From NCBI RefSeq assembly GCF_030345335.1, contig NZ_JAPVRC010000003.1, positions 124,001-188,000 of the forward strand: a DNA stretch of 64,000 bases, written 5' to 3'. The position numbers and the translations under genes were made by a program. Source of the stretch: Halobacillus campisalis. GTDB taxonomy: Bacteria; Bacillota; Bacilli; Bacillales; Halobacillaceae. The notes under the pieces were generated by a model. It saw only the letters and a program-made list of their open reading frames with translations, did no database searches and was not told where the DNA came from. This document shows positions 8,307-16,575 of this stretch, one piece after another; position 1 is the first letter of the stretch; each line of letters starts with the position of its first letter.

Positions 8307-9569
8307 TTATTGAACAGCTTTTCGTTTAGACGAAGAGCTGATATTCAATTCTTCTCTATATTTAGCTACAGTCCTGCGGGAAATTATGATGGTATGCTCC
8401 CTATTTAAAACATCTGCTATCTTCTGGTCAGAGAGAGGCTTTTGCCGACTCTCATTTCTCACCAGTTCGCGTATGAGATATTTCACGTATTTTGATGATA
8501 CAGAACCGCCCTGATGCAGCTGTAATTTCGATGTGAAAAACATCCTAAGCGGTACCGTGCCAAAAGGGGTCTGAATATATTTATGCGCGACTGTTCGGCT
8601 GACAGTAGATTCATGTCTATCAATTTCTTCCGCTATATCTTTCAGCTGCAACGGTGCAAAAGCTCCCTTTCCTTCATCGTTCAGAAAATCTATCTGTCGA
8701 TCGACAATAGACTGCGCCACTTTGAGCATTGTTGTATGTCGTTTTTCGATACTGCGAATCAACCATGAAGCCTTATTATAGCAAGTTTTTACATACTCGC
8801 CAGCGGTACCTTCGATATTTTTATAGTGGCTGTTCATGTAAATGCGCGGCTCCCCATATTTATTCAGAGAAACCTCATACCTTTCCCCTACTTTCTCTAC
8901 GTAAAAATCAGGTGCAATGTATTCTGCTTGTTTAGTAGAAGGCAGCATAGGACGTGGGCTCAAACTTTTTATTAGATTTGCGATGGTCATAACCTTCTGC
9001 CTTGTAATCGATAAGTGCTCCGCTAAATAGGCCCAGTTTTCATCGGCAAGTTCTGGTAAGTGATTCTCGATTACCAGACGGATAAGGGAAAAGTCAGCAT
9101 GGTTCTTAACTTGGAAAAGTAAATACTCTCTAAAACCGTAACAGCCGAGCCCGCCTGGCTGAAGCTGCTTTAAAATGGACAAGCCACTTTCTACATCCTT
9201 CTCTTCCACATCTATCTCTGTAGCCAATTCTGCCTTCGTGTAAGGTAAAAATCCATTGTCATGAAGGTTCAAAATTAATTGGCTGACCACCTTCTTATCC
9301 ATTTCACTCAATGTAAGCAATCGCTGTTCTTCAAGAAGTGTCTGCCGCCAATCTACTAGTCTCTCTGCATAGTCTTCTACTGTAAGATTAGGAGACGAGA
9401 AATTAGTTGGAGAAGGCTCTACAATTTCTATCAATGGATTTTCCATCGCTTGTTCCTTTATGAAATCAACTAATTCCACCTGGGTGTACTGTAAAAGAGA
9501 GATAGCTTGACGGAGCTCCTTCGTCATTTTTAAACGAGTCGATTGATTTTGAGTTAATTCGAGCTTCAC
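8307..9569 (-). CDS. rpoN: RNA polymerase sigma-54 factor (SigL/RpoN)
   Basis: A 420-residue sigma-54. Region I is the Gln/Leu-rich activator-contact segment (LELTQNQSTRLKMTKELRQA). The middle contains the core-binding domain, and the C-terminus ends with the RpoN box IISRRTVAKYREELN, which reads the -24 element. The acidic linker is short, as in SigL of Bacillus. The GTG start at 9569 follows AGGAGGT with five bases between. It directs transcription only with an AAA+ activator. The window holds one such activator (11695-13704) and a matching -24/-12 promoter (13798-13814), so at least one target is nearby. Confidence 0.97.
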   Translation of the reverse strand: MKLELTQNQSTRLKMTKELRQAISLLQYTQVELVDFIKEQAMENPLIEIVEPSPTNFSSPNLTVEDYAERLVDWRQTLLEEQRLLTLSEMDKKVVSQLILNLHDNGFLPYTKAELATEIDVEEKDVESGLSILKQLQPGGLGCYGFREYLLFQVKNHADFSLIRLVIENHLPELADENWAYLAEHLSITRQKVMTIANLIKSLSPRPMLPSTKQAEYIAPDFYVEKVGERYEVSLNKYGEPRIYMNSHYKNIEGTAGEYVKTCYNKASWLIRSIEKRHTTMLKVAQSIVDRQIDFLNDEGKGAFAPLQLKDIAEEIDRHESTVSRTVAHKYIQTPFGTVPLRMFFTSKLQLHQGGSVSSKYVKYLIRELVRNESRQKPLSDQKIADVLNREHTIIISRRTVAKYREELNISSSSKRKAVQ

Positions 9570-9723
9570 GTCCTACCTCCTCCTCATAAGAGTTATACCT
9601 ATTTTCGTTGATATGAAGACATTTTTCAAGGTAATTCATGAACAATCATGAAACACTCACTCTCCTTTTTTTACAATAAGCGACGTAAATGAATAGATAT
9701 GATTACAACAACTCTATCGTCCT

Positions 9724-9732
9724 TGTTATAAT
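9724..9732 (+). promoter_or_regulatory. Extended -10 promoter of the NADH dehydrogenase gene
   Basis: TG, one base, then TATAAT (9727-9732) lies about 80 bases before the GTG start. The -35 region is weak (TTACAA near 9703), as is usual when a TG extension is present. Confidence 0.5.
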
Positions 9733-9814
9733 GAATTGGTAGAGATTGTATCCACGGATTTCTGGAAGATTCGTGTGCTTGGTAAACGTAAACCAAGAGG
9801 AAGGTGGAGATCTA

Positions 9815-11029
9815 GTGAGTAAAAGTAAACCGAAAATTTTAGTATTAGGTGCAGGGTATGCAGGGATGATGACGGCAAAGAGACTCTCTCAGCAACTCAA
9901 GCCTGAGGAAGCAGAAATCGCTTTAGTCAACAAACACAATTATCACTACCTGACGACTTGGCTTCACGAAGTTGCAGCAGGAACGGAAGAACCTAACAAA
10001 TCCAGGGTTATGATCAGTGACGTCCTAAATACGAAACGTGTCCAATTGCATTACGATACAGTTGTTGAAATCAAGAAGGATGAACAGCGCGTCGTTCTAG
10101 AAAACGGGGAGTTAAGCTATGACTATCTCGTCGTTGCTCTTGGATTTGAAACAGCAACTTTCGGTATACCTGGAATTAAAGAGCACGCTCTTAAGATTGA
10201 GAACATCAACAGCAGCAGATATATCCGTGACCATATAGAGTATCAGTTTGCTCGTTACAGCAGCGGAGTTGATAGAAATGAAGATTCATTGAACATCTTA
10301 GTTGGCGGAGCCGGATTTACTGGTATCGAATTTGTCGGTGAATTAGCTAAGCGTGTACCTGAATTATGCAAGGAGTACAACATCGACCGTGAGAAAGTCC
10401 GCATTATCAATGTAGAGGCGGCTCCTACTGTCCTCCCTGGATTTTCGGAGGATCTAGTAGAGTATGCGAAAAAATCTCTTGAAGATCGCGGAGTAGAATT
10501 CAGAATCGGTACTAAAATTCAAGAATGCACGGAAAAGGGATTTATTGTAGGAGACGACCGTGAAGAAATCAATGCCGGAACTGTCGTTTGGACTGGCGGA
10601 GTACAGGCGAACTCCATCGTCGGCGAATCCGGTTTTGAAATTTTCAAAGGAAAAGTGAACGTCAATGAGGACTTACGTGCACCAGGCTATGAAAATATCT
10701 TTGTAATCGGCGATTGTTCATGGGTTATGGACAAAGAAAGCGATAAGCCGTTCGCAGTAAACGCTCAGAGCGCAATTCAAGAAGCGGACACTTGTGCTTC
10801 CAACCTTACAGCTCTGCTGCGTAAAGAGCCTTTACAAAGCTTCCAGTTTGATTATAAAGGTACGGTAGCTTCTCTTGGCGGAAGTGATGCGATGGGAACA
10901 GTCCTGGATGATAAGAAGCTTTACGGTATGAGCGCAAAAGCAATGAAGAACGTAATAGATGACCGTTATTTATTCTTAGTCGGTGGTCCTAAGCTTGTCC
11001 TTAAAAAAGGGAAAGTACGCTTCTTTTAA
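9815..11029 (+). CDS. Type II NADH dehydrogenase / NAD(P)H:quinone oxidoreductase (YumB/Ndh-like)
   Basis: A 404-residue FAD enzyme with two dinucleotide-binding folds. The FAD motif is VLGAGYAGMMTAKRL (residues about 10-24), the NADH motif VGGAGFTGIEFVGEL (about 160-174), and the third FAD contact is NIFVIGDCSWV. It passes electrons from NADH to menaquinone without pumping protons, peripherally bound to the membrane. GTG 9815 has GGTGGAG five bases upstream; an earlier in-frame ATG at 9746 lacks a ribosome binding site and would add 23 atypical residues. Length matches B. subtilis YumB. A tiny membrane-peptide gene follows after 24 bases. Confidence 0.9.
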   Translation: MSKSKPKILVLGAGYAGMMTAKRLSQQLKPEEAEIALVNKHNYHYLTTWLHEVAAGTEEPNKSRVMISDVLNTKRVQLHYDTVVEIKKDEQRVVLENGELSYDYLVVALGFETATFGIPGIKEHALKIENINSSRYIRDHIEYQFARYSSGVDRNEDSLNILVGGAGFTGIEFVGELAKRVPELCKEYNIDREKVRIINVEAAPTVLPGFSEDLVEYAKKSLEDRGVEFRIGTKIQECTEKGFIVGDDREEINAGTVVWTGGVQANSIVGESGFEIFKGKVNVNEDLRAPGYENIFVIGDCSWVMDKESDKPFAVNAQSAIQEADTCASNLTALLRKEPLQSFQFDYKGTVASLGGSDAMGTVLDDKKLYGMSAKAMKNVIDDRYLFLVGGPKLVLKKGKVRFF

Positions 11030-11053
11030 TTTTTCTTAAGGGGGAACGATATC

Positions 11054-11155
11054 ATGAAAAATTTCTTATGGTTACTGACAGCTCTCACAGTTGGAGCTAC
11101 TGTTCTTTATACGGCAGTCAGCCGAGTGGCGGAAGCTAATAGAGACTTTAGATAA
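11054..11155 (+). CDS. 33-residue single-pass membrane peptide
   Basis: The peptide starts MKNFLWLLTALTVGATVLYT and ends AEANRDFR: one hydrophobic helix of about 18 residues followed by a short charged tail. The ATG has AGGGGGAA six bases upstream, lies 24 bases after the NADH dehydrogenase gene, and a strong terminator follows, so it looks like the last gene of that transcript. I do not recognise a family. It could be an accessory peptide of the dehydrogenase, but that is guesswork from position. Confidence 0.55.
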   Translation: MKNFLWLLTALTVGATVLYTAVSRVAEANRDFR

Positions 11156-11160
11156 ACGGA

Positions 11161-11200
11161 AGAAGCCAGCCCCTTAATATAGGGAGCTGGCTTCTTTTTT
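11161..11200 (+). terminator. Terminator after the NADH dehydrogenase transcript
   Basis: AGAAGCCAGCCCC pairs with GGGAGCTGGCTTCT (one bulge), followed by six T. Confidence 0.9.
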
Positions 11201-11423
11201 ACTCTTTTGAATGTAACCAGCGAACTTGTTCTCTGCAAGAAGATAATTGAAACTACCTTAAAGTGCAGGAGTTTTGAAACTAAAATCAAGGAACTATAGC
11301 ACTGGAGTTTAATGTCCCCACTATAAGTAAGAAAGTACTTATCCAGGTGATTTCGAGAATCAAATCTTATATTGAGGGGCGGTGGATAACATTCGTACAA
11401 GAGAGTTTTTTTCTCATTTTTTA

Positions 11424-11591
11424 GTTCCGTCTCTTAATATAAGTTAGGTGGTTTTAGGAATGGGCGAGACTCCTGTGGGATGAGAGTGAATGGTGAGATC
11501 CCGGAAGGCGGAGCCTGAGGAAGCTCACCGCACTCCCACGGAAAGCGAGTCCATTCCTAAAACCACCTTCCTCTCATAATGATGACGAAAC
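11424..11591 (+). repeat. 168-bp palindromic element, copy B (plus orientation)
   Basis: Arms AGGTGGTTTTAGGAATG (11446-11462) and CATTCCTAAAACCACCT (11552-11568) pair perfectly around the conserved core (GCGAGACTCCTGTGGGA, GAGATCCCGGAAGGC, GGAAAGCGAG). Outer ends are TTCCGTC and GACGAAA. It is a close relative of copies K and M, sharing even about 45 bases of left flank with K. The remaining gene-free bases between 11201 and 11694 show nothing else. Confidence 0.92.
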
Positions 11592-11694
11592 AGCAAAGGT
11601 CCCACAGCATCGAACCCAGGTTATCGCGAAACCGAGTCTTCCTCTATCCCGCCATATTGTTGAATAACTATCTTATGAGAATCAATGACGGCGT

Positions 11695-13704
11695 TTAATA
11701 TTTTAAAAAAGATCTGCCTTGCTCCGTTATTTCCGTACCTCCTCTTCCTCGCTTCACCTTTACATACTCGTGCTCTTCGAGATCCTTTATTGTTTTTCTG
11801 ATTTGCTGGACAGAGAGTGGAAAATCAGACTGCTGACTTCGTTCACTGATTTTGCTGCGACTCGCACTGACATAGGACTCATTAAGTTCAAGGATGATAG
11901 CTAATACGTGAATGAACTTCTGCTGATCGAGCATACTTAGTTGTGCGTCTGCTTCATATGACAAATTACTTTGAAAAAATCCGTCGTTCGGCAAATCTCT
12001 TTCTGTAATAACTGTGCCTTCTCCAACAGTAATCAAATAGGAAATCGTATTCTTCAACTCTCGTATATTTCCGTACCATTCATAGTCTTTCAATGTGTTC
12101 ATTAAGGAGGGACTTATTTTATGGTCAGGACAGCCGTTTTCTATGAGAAACTGGTGAACAAGCCTCGGAACGTCTGCCTTTCTTTTTCTTAATGAAGGAA
12201 TTTGCAGAAATAAGACTTTAAGACGATGATATAAATCTTCGCGGAACTTCCCTTCTTCAATCAGGCGGAGAAGGTCTTTGTTTGTAGCTGCGATCACGCG
12301 CACTTGAATAGGAATGTTCTTATTGCCACCGATTTTTCGGATTTCCATTTCTTGAATGACTCGGAGTAAACGCGCCTGCAGTTTGAGACTGATATCTCCA
12401 ATTTCATCCAGAAAGATTGTACCTCCATCAGCCTGCTCAAAGATTCCCTTTTTCCCGCCTCGCTTCGCTCCTGTAAATGACCCCTCTTCGTAGCCAAATA
12501 GTTCACTTTCCAGCAGTTCTTCAGGGAGAGCACTGCAATTCACAGCCAAAAACGGATCCAGTCGTTGACCAGAATGATTATGGATGGCGCTTGCAAACAA
12601 CTCTTTTCCTGTGCCGCTTTCTCCCTGGATGAGGACAGGCAGTTCAGACCGTGCCAACTTCTTGGCGATTTCTTTTGTTTTTTCAAGCGCCTCACTTTCA
12701 CCAATAATGTCTTGAAAGTGGTACTTGGCGATATACCCGGTTTTCGTGAGCTGTTTCCTCGCCGCCCGCTCCATCGTAATCGTTTCGTCGGTGTTTTTGA
12801 AAATGAGCAGTACACTGTCACTGCCTTCCCAATCAAAACGGTATACCATAACGTTATACGTATTAATGGTAAAGTAGCGCCCTTCCTCTTGAGGCTGGGA
12901 CAAAAATTGCAGCAGGTCATGCTGTTTGAATAACTGTGGAAGAGTCTTTCCTATAGCATGAGAAGCAGATAGTCCCGTATATTCTTCCATGAATGGATTG
13001 AACACCGTAACCTTCCCTACTACGTCAATCGCCATAATTCCATCATTGACGCCATCCACCACTTGCTTTAGATGTTCGTTTAAAGTTTGCGTTTGTTGGT
13101 TCATTTCAGAAATTTTCTTACTTAACTCAATGATCTTACTTGTATAACGGCTTGAAATGATGCCGCCCAGTTTACGCTTCAATTGAAAATGATCCAGTAT
13201 CTCGATCAAGGTGGTAATGTCAATCAGTCTGACTCCGATATCGACAACCTTTCCAATTCTCTTAGGGATGAACGGTACTTCGCCGGGTGTAATGGCGGTA
13301 TCGATTTCTTCACTGGATGAGCGGCCGTTATAGGGCTTATAATTCAGGTGGTTCATCCCGATTTTTTCCAATGTATCAATCGTCTCTATTGTCATTTCAG
13401 GGGTATCATTGACACAGAGTACCGTGGTGTTATCGCGAAGCTCGAACAATCGATCAATATGTTGATAGTTGATGGTTCTGCGGGCAGTAATCGACGTGCA
13501 GCGTTCACCAATGACATGAGCTGCTTCCTGCTCTATTAAATGGGAGGAGAAAATGATCAAATCTTTTTCTATCAGATCCGGTAGAGATTCATCTACCGAA
13601 TAACTATCAATCTTAATAAACTCACCAAAAATTTCGTCCAGCTGCTGATGCAGTGTAGCTCTTGTTTCTGGAGTTCCTGCTAATAGAGTCAAATGATTAT
13701 CCAT
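11695..13704 (-). CDS. Sigma-54-dependent enhancer-binding transcriptional activator
   Basis: A 669-residue protein. Residues 1-200 form an N-terminal sensor region I cannot assign firmly (a PrpR-N-like fold is possible). A PAS domain lies at about 214-310 and an AAA+ domain at 332-560, with Walker A GESGTGKE (361-368), the sigma-54 contact loop GSFTGA (408-413, with Ser for Ala) and Walker B IFLDEIGD. The C-terminus is unusual: instead of a Fis-type helix-turn-helix it carries a winged-helix-like segment (SVQQIRKTIKDLEEHEYVKV then RGRGGTEITEQG). It diverges from the yfcC-iadA operon, whose promoter is a sigma-54 one, so it is almost certainly its activator. ATG 13704 follows AAAGGGTG; a TATAAT on the minus strand near 13725 probably drives it. 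Confidence 0.92.
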   Translation of the reverse strand: MDNHLTLLAGTPETRATLHQQLDEIFGEFIKIDSYSVDESLPDLIEKDLIIFSSHLIEQEAAHVIGERCTSITARRTINYQHIDRLFELRDNTTVLCVNDTPEMTIETIDTLEKIGMNHLNYKPYNGRSSSEEIDTAITPGEVPFIPKRIGKVVDIGVRLIDITTLIEILDHFQLKRKLGGIISSRYTSKIIELSKKISEMNQQTQTLNEHLKQVVDGVNDGIMAIDVVGKVTVFNPFMEEYTGLSASHAIGKTLPQLFKQHDLLQFLSQPQEEGRYFTINTYNVMVYRFDWEGSDSVLLIFKNTDETITMERAARKQLTKTGYIAKYHFQDIIGESEALEKTKEIAKKLARSELPVLIQGESGTGKELFASAIHNHSGQRLDPFLAVNCSALPEELLESELFGYEEGSFTGAKRGGKKGIFEQADGGTIFLDEIGDISLKLQARLLRVIQEMEIRKIGGNKNIPIQVRVIAATNKDLLRLIEEGKFREDLYHRLKVLFLQIPSLRKRKADVPRLVHQFLIENGCPDHKISPSLMNTLKDYEWYGNIRELKNTISYLITVGEGTVITERDLPNDGFFQSNLSYEADAQLSMLDQQKFIHVLAIILELNESYVSASRSKISERSQQSDFPLSVQQIRKTIKDLEEHEYVKVKRGRGGTEITEQGRSFLKY

Positions 13705-13797
13705 AAAGACACCCTTTCTGGTTTCTATTATACCACCCTAATAAAACCAATAATAACCCGCAAACCCATTAAAACTTGAAATATTCAGAAAATATTG

Positions 13798-13814
13798 TTG
13801 GCATGGTTTTTGCA
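13798..13814 (+). promoter_or_regulatory. Sigma-54 (-24/-12) promoter of yfcC-iadA
   Basis: TTGGCATGGTTTTTGCA fits the consensus TTGGCACNNNNNTTGC with one change, and GG (13800-13801) to GC (13812-13813) have the exact spacing. Transcription should start near 13825. AT-rich sequence with GGTTT...AAACC half-sites at 13720-13755 could bind the divergent activator. Confidence 0.88.
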
Positions 13815-13851
13815 TGTGTAATAGTGAGGAGAAAAATAAGGAGGAAAATAC

Positions 13852-15342
13852 ATGAAGAAGAAGAAAAAAGCCATTCAAATGCCACATACGTATGTCATCA
13901 TTTTTTGTGTTGTCTTATTTGCTGCACTGCTTACGTACTTAGTTCCAGCAGGGGTGTTTGAAACAGAAGATGTCACTTACGACAACTCTGGATCAGAAGA
14001 AACACGCACCGTACTTGTTCCCGAAAGTTACTCGACTGAAGAAGGAGAAAGCAGCGGCACCACCTTGTTCGAAGGAGGCGGCGGAGCCGGACTGCTCAAC
14101 TACGTGTTTGAAGGGTTAGTGAGCGGTGATAAATGGGGTTCTGCTGTCGGGGTTGTGGCTTTCATTATAATCATCGGCGGGGCTTTTGGTATCATTATGA
14201 GAACAAAAGCGATTGAAGAAGGAATTCTATCCGTTATAGATCGGACAAAAGGAAAAGAAGTGCTCATTATCCCCATAATGTTCTTCCTCTTCTCTTTAGG
14301 CGGGGCTGTCTTCGGAATGGGCGAAGAAGCGATTGCTTTTGCTATGATTCTTGTGCCGCTCGTCATTGCCCTTGGTTACGACGCCATCACAGGCATCATG
14401 ATCACTTATGTTGCGACACAGATCGGTTTTGCCACATCATGGATGAACCCTTTCGGTGTAGCGATTGCTCAGGGAGTCGCTGACGTTCCAGTGCTTTCCG
14501 GTTCACCTTTCCGTATGGTCATGTGGCTTGTGTTCACAGCTGTTGGAACCTTTTATACGTGGAAATATGCCAGTCGTGTTCGAAAAGATCCGACACGTTC
14601 ACTAGCTTATGATTCAGACCAGTATTTCCGCGATGATTTTGAACAAAAAGATATTAAAGTGAATTTCACCACAGGACACCTGCTGGTCATTCTTACCGTA
14701 GCAGCCGGCGTCGCTTGGATTATCTGGGGTGTTATTGAAAATGCCTATTTCATTCCGGAAATCGCCAGCCAATTTTTCACAATCGGTTTGGTCGCAGGTA
14801 TCATCGGTGTCATTTTTAAATTGAATAATATGAGAGTGAATGATATTGCAGAAGGTTTCGCAGATGGAGCCAAGGACCTCCTTCCAGCCGCATTAGTCGT
14901 AGGTATGGCGCAGGGGATCATCATTATTCTTGGAGGTGACGACCCAGCATCAGCTTCCGTATTGAATACGATCTTGCACTCAGCGGGTCAATTGTTTGAA
15001 GGTGTACCTGAAGTCATTTCCGCATGGTTCATGTTCTTATTCCAATCGGTCTTCAACTTCTTTGTAGTTTCAGGATCTGGACAGGCTGCGCTGACGATGC
15101 CTCTTATGGCGCCACTAGCCGATATTGCCGGGGTCAGCCGTCAAGTAGCCGTACTGGCCTTTCAACTAGGAGATGGACTCACGAACATTATTGTACCGAC
15201 ATCTGCCGCACTGATGGGTACACTTGGCGCAGCACGTTTAGATTGGGGATTATGGTTCAAGTTTATCATTAAATTCCAACTGATCTTATTCGGCTTGGCT
15301 TCCTTTTTCATCATTCTGGCTGCGCTCATTAATTTCAACTAA
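13852..15342 (+). CDS. YfcC family membrane transporter (arginine/dipeptide-type permease)
   Basis: A 496-residue integral membrane protein with about 12 hydrophobic segments of the YfcC/DcuC-like superfamily. A large outside loop follows the first helix (Glu/Ser/Gly-rich, residues 40-80). Typical segments are GGAFGIIMRTKAIEEGI, GMGEEAIAFAMILVPL and FVVSGSGQAALTMPLMAPL. The ATG has a strong AAGGAGG. It is the first gene after a sigma-54 promoter, and iadA follows after 18 bases. This pairing suggests uptake of isoaspartyl or other dipeptides, or release of the resulting amino acids. The substrate is inferred from the operon only. Confidence 0.88.
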   Translation: MKKKKKAIQMPHTYVIIFCVVLFAALLTYLVPAGVFETEDVTYDNSGSEETRTVLVPESYSTEEGESSGTTLFEGGGGAGLLNYVFEGLVSGDKWGSAVGVVAFIIIIGGAFGIIMRTKAIEEGILSVIDRTKGKEVLIIPIMFFLFSLGGAVFGMGEEAIAFAMILVPLVIALGYDAITGIMITYVATQIGFATSWMNPFGVAIAQGVADVPVLSGSPFRMVMWLVFTAVGTFYTWKYASRVRKDPTRSLAYDSDQYFRDDFEQKDIKVNFTTGHLLVILTVAAGVAWIIWGVIENAYFIPEIASQFFTIGLVAGIIGVIFKLNNMRVNDIAEGFADGAKDLLPAALVVGMAQGIIIILGGDDPASASVLNTILHSAGQLFEGVPEVISAWFMFLFQSVFNFFVVSGSGQAALTMPLMAPLADIAGVSRQVAVLAFQLGDGLTNIIVPTSAALMGTLGAARLDWGLWFKFIIKFQLILFGLASFFIILAALINFN

Positions 15343-15360
15343 CGATAGGAGGCAGCGATC

Positions 15361-16533
15361 ATGCTGACATTGATTAAAAACACCACAGTATACAATCCAC
15401 ATTATTCAGGCGTGAAGGATGTACTCCTGGCTGATCAGCGGATTGCCAAAATCAGCGACCAAATAGAAATCCCCAGTGATTGGGATTGGATAAAAGTCAT
15501 CGATGGCAGAGGGAAAATCATGACACCCGGCTTTATCGATGGACATGTCCATATAACAGGAGGCGGCGGTGAGGGAAGTTATCGGACCCGCACCCCTGAG
15601 CTACCACTAACGGACGCGACTCGCAGCGGGGTTACGACTATTGTCGGTGTCATTGGTACCGATGGAACGACCCGCACAATGACGAACCTGATTGCTAAAG
15701 CCCGTGCGCTTAGAGAAGAAGGCATCTCCTGTTATGCTCACACAGGCTCATACCAGATTCCGGTACGCACATTAACAGGTAAAATTGAAGATGATCTAAT
15801 GCTCATCGACCTTATTATTGGTGCTGGTGAAATAGCGATCGCCGACCACCGTTCTTCCCAGCCTACAGTTGAGGAACTTTCCCGTCTTGCCTCACAGGCA
15901 CGAATAGGCGGAATGTTATCTGGCAAAAAAGGGGTCGTCAACATTCATTTAGGAGATAGTCCGGAGCACCTTTCCCTCATTGAAAAAGTGGTGGAAAGTA
16001 CAGACATACCGATCAGCCAATTTTATCCCACTCATGTAAACCGAAGCCGCAGTCTTTTTGAAGCCGGCATTCGTTATGCAAAAAACGGTGGATACGTTGA
16101 TTTTACGACGAGCACCATTCCTAAGTTTTTGGAAGATGGAGAAGTAAAAAGCAGCCAGGCATTAAAGGAAATGCTGGATGCAGGCGTCCCCGTTGAGCAA
16201 ATCACTTTCACTTCAGATGCCCAGGGCAGCTTACCTGATTTCAACGAAAGAGGAGAGCTCATCGGATTAAAAGTGGGACGAGTCCTCTCCCTGTACGAAG
16301 CGTTCAAGGATGCTGTTCACGAGCAAAAGGTGCCGTTAGACAAGGCTTTGCAAGTCGTAACAGAAAATCCGGCACGTATCTTAGGACTCTCGTCGAAAGG
16401 AACACTCAAAGAAAAACAGGATGCCGATGCCATCCTGTTCGATGAGAAGACATTAGCCATTGATACAGTCATCGCTTTGGGCCAAGTCATGGTGGAGAAA
16501 GGCGAAGTCACAGTTAAAGGAACATTCGAATAA
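15361..16533 (+). CDS. iadA: Isoaspartyl dipeptidase (beta-aspartyl peptidase)
   Basis: A 390-residue zinc amidohydrolase. The binuclear metal site starts with His62 and His64 in PGFIDGHVHITGGGGEG, whose GGGGE stretch is typical of IadA; further family segments are ADHRSSQPT, NIHLGD, PTHVNR and FTSDAQGSLPDF, the last holding the catalytic Asp. The enzyme splits beta-aspartyl dipeptides formed from damaged proteins or cyanophycin-like material. It is the last gene of a sigma-54 controlled operon with a YfcC transporter. Length equals the E. coli enzyme. ATG is preceded by GATAGGAGGCAG. Confidence 0.95.
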   Translation: MLTLIKNTTVYNPHYSGVKDVLLADQRIAKISDQIEIPSDWDWIKVIDGRGKIMTPGFIDGHVHITGGGGEGSYRTRTPELPLTDATRSGVTTIVGVIGTDGTTRTMTNLIAKARALREEGISCYAHTGSYQIPVRTLTGKIEDDLMLIDLIIGAGEIAIADHRSSQPTVEELSRLASQARIGGMLSGKKGVVNIHLGDSPEHLSLIEKVVESTDIPISQFYPTHVNRSRSLFEAGIRYAKNGGYVDFTTSTIPKFLEDGEVKSSQALKEMLDAGVPVEQITFTSDAQGSLPDFNERGELIGLKVGRVLSLYEAFKDAVHEQKVPLDKALQVVTENPARILGLSSKGTLKEKQDADAILFDEKTLAIDTVIALGQVMVEKGEVTVKGTFE

Positions 16534-16534
16534 A

Positions 16535-16573
16535 AAAAGGTCAGCTCCCACTTTCTGGAGCTGACCTTTTTTA
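16535..16573. terminator. Bidirectional terminator between iadA and the glg operon
   Basis: AAAAGGTCAGCTCC pairs with GGAGCTGACCTTTT around a CACTTTCT loop, with A and T runs on the two sides. It closes both convergent operons. Confidence 0.9.
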
Positions 16574-16575
16574 TC

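Noticed and set aside
12540-12933. Overlapping long frames on both strands inside the sigma-54 activator gene
   Set aside because: They are shadows of a gene with clear domains and codon pattern; no start signals.
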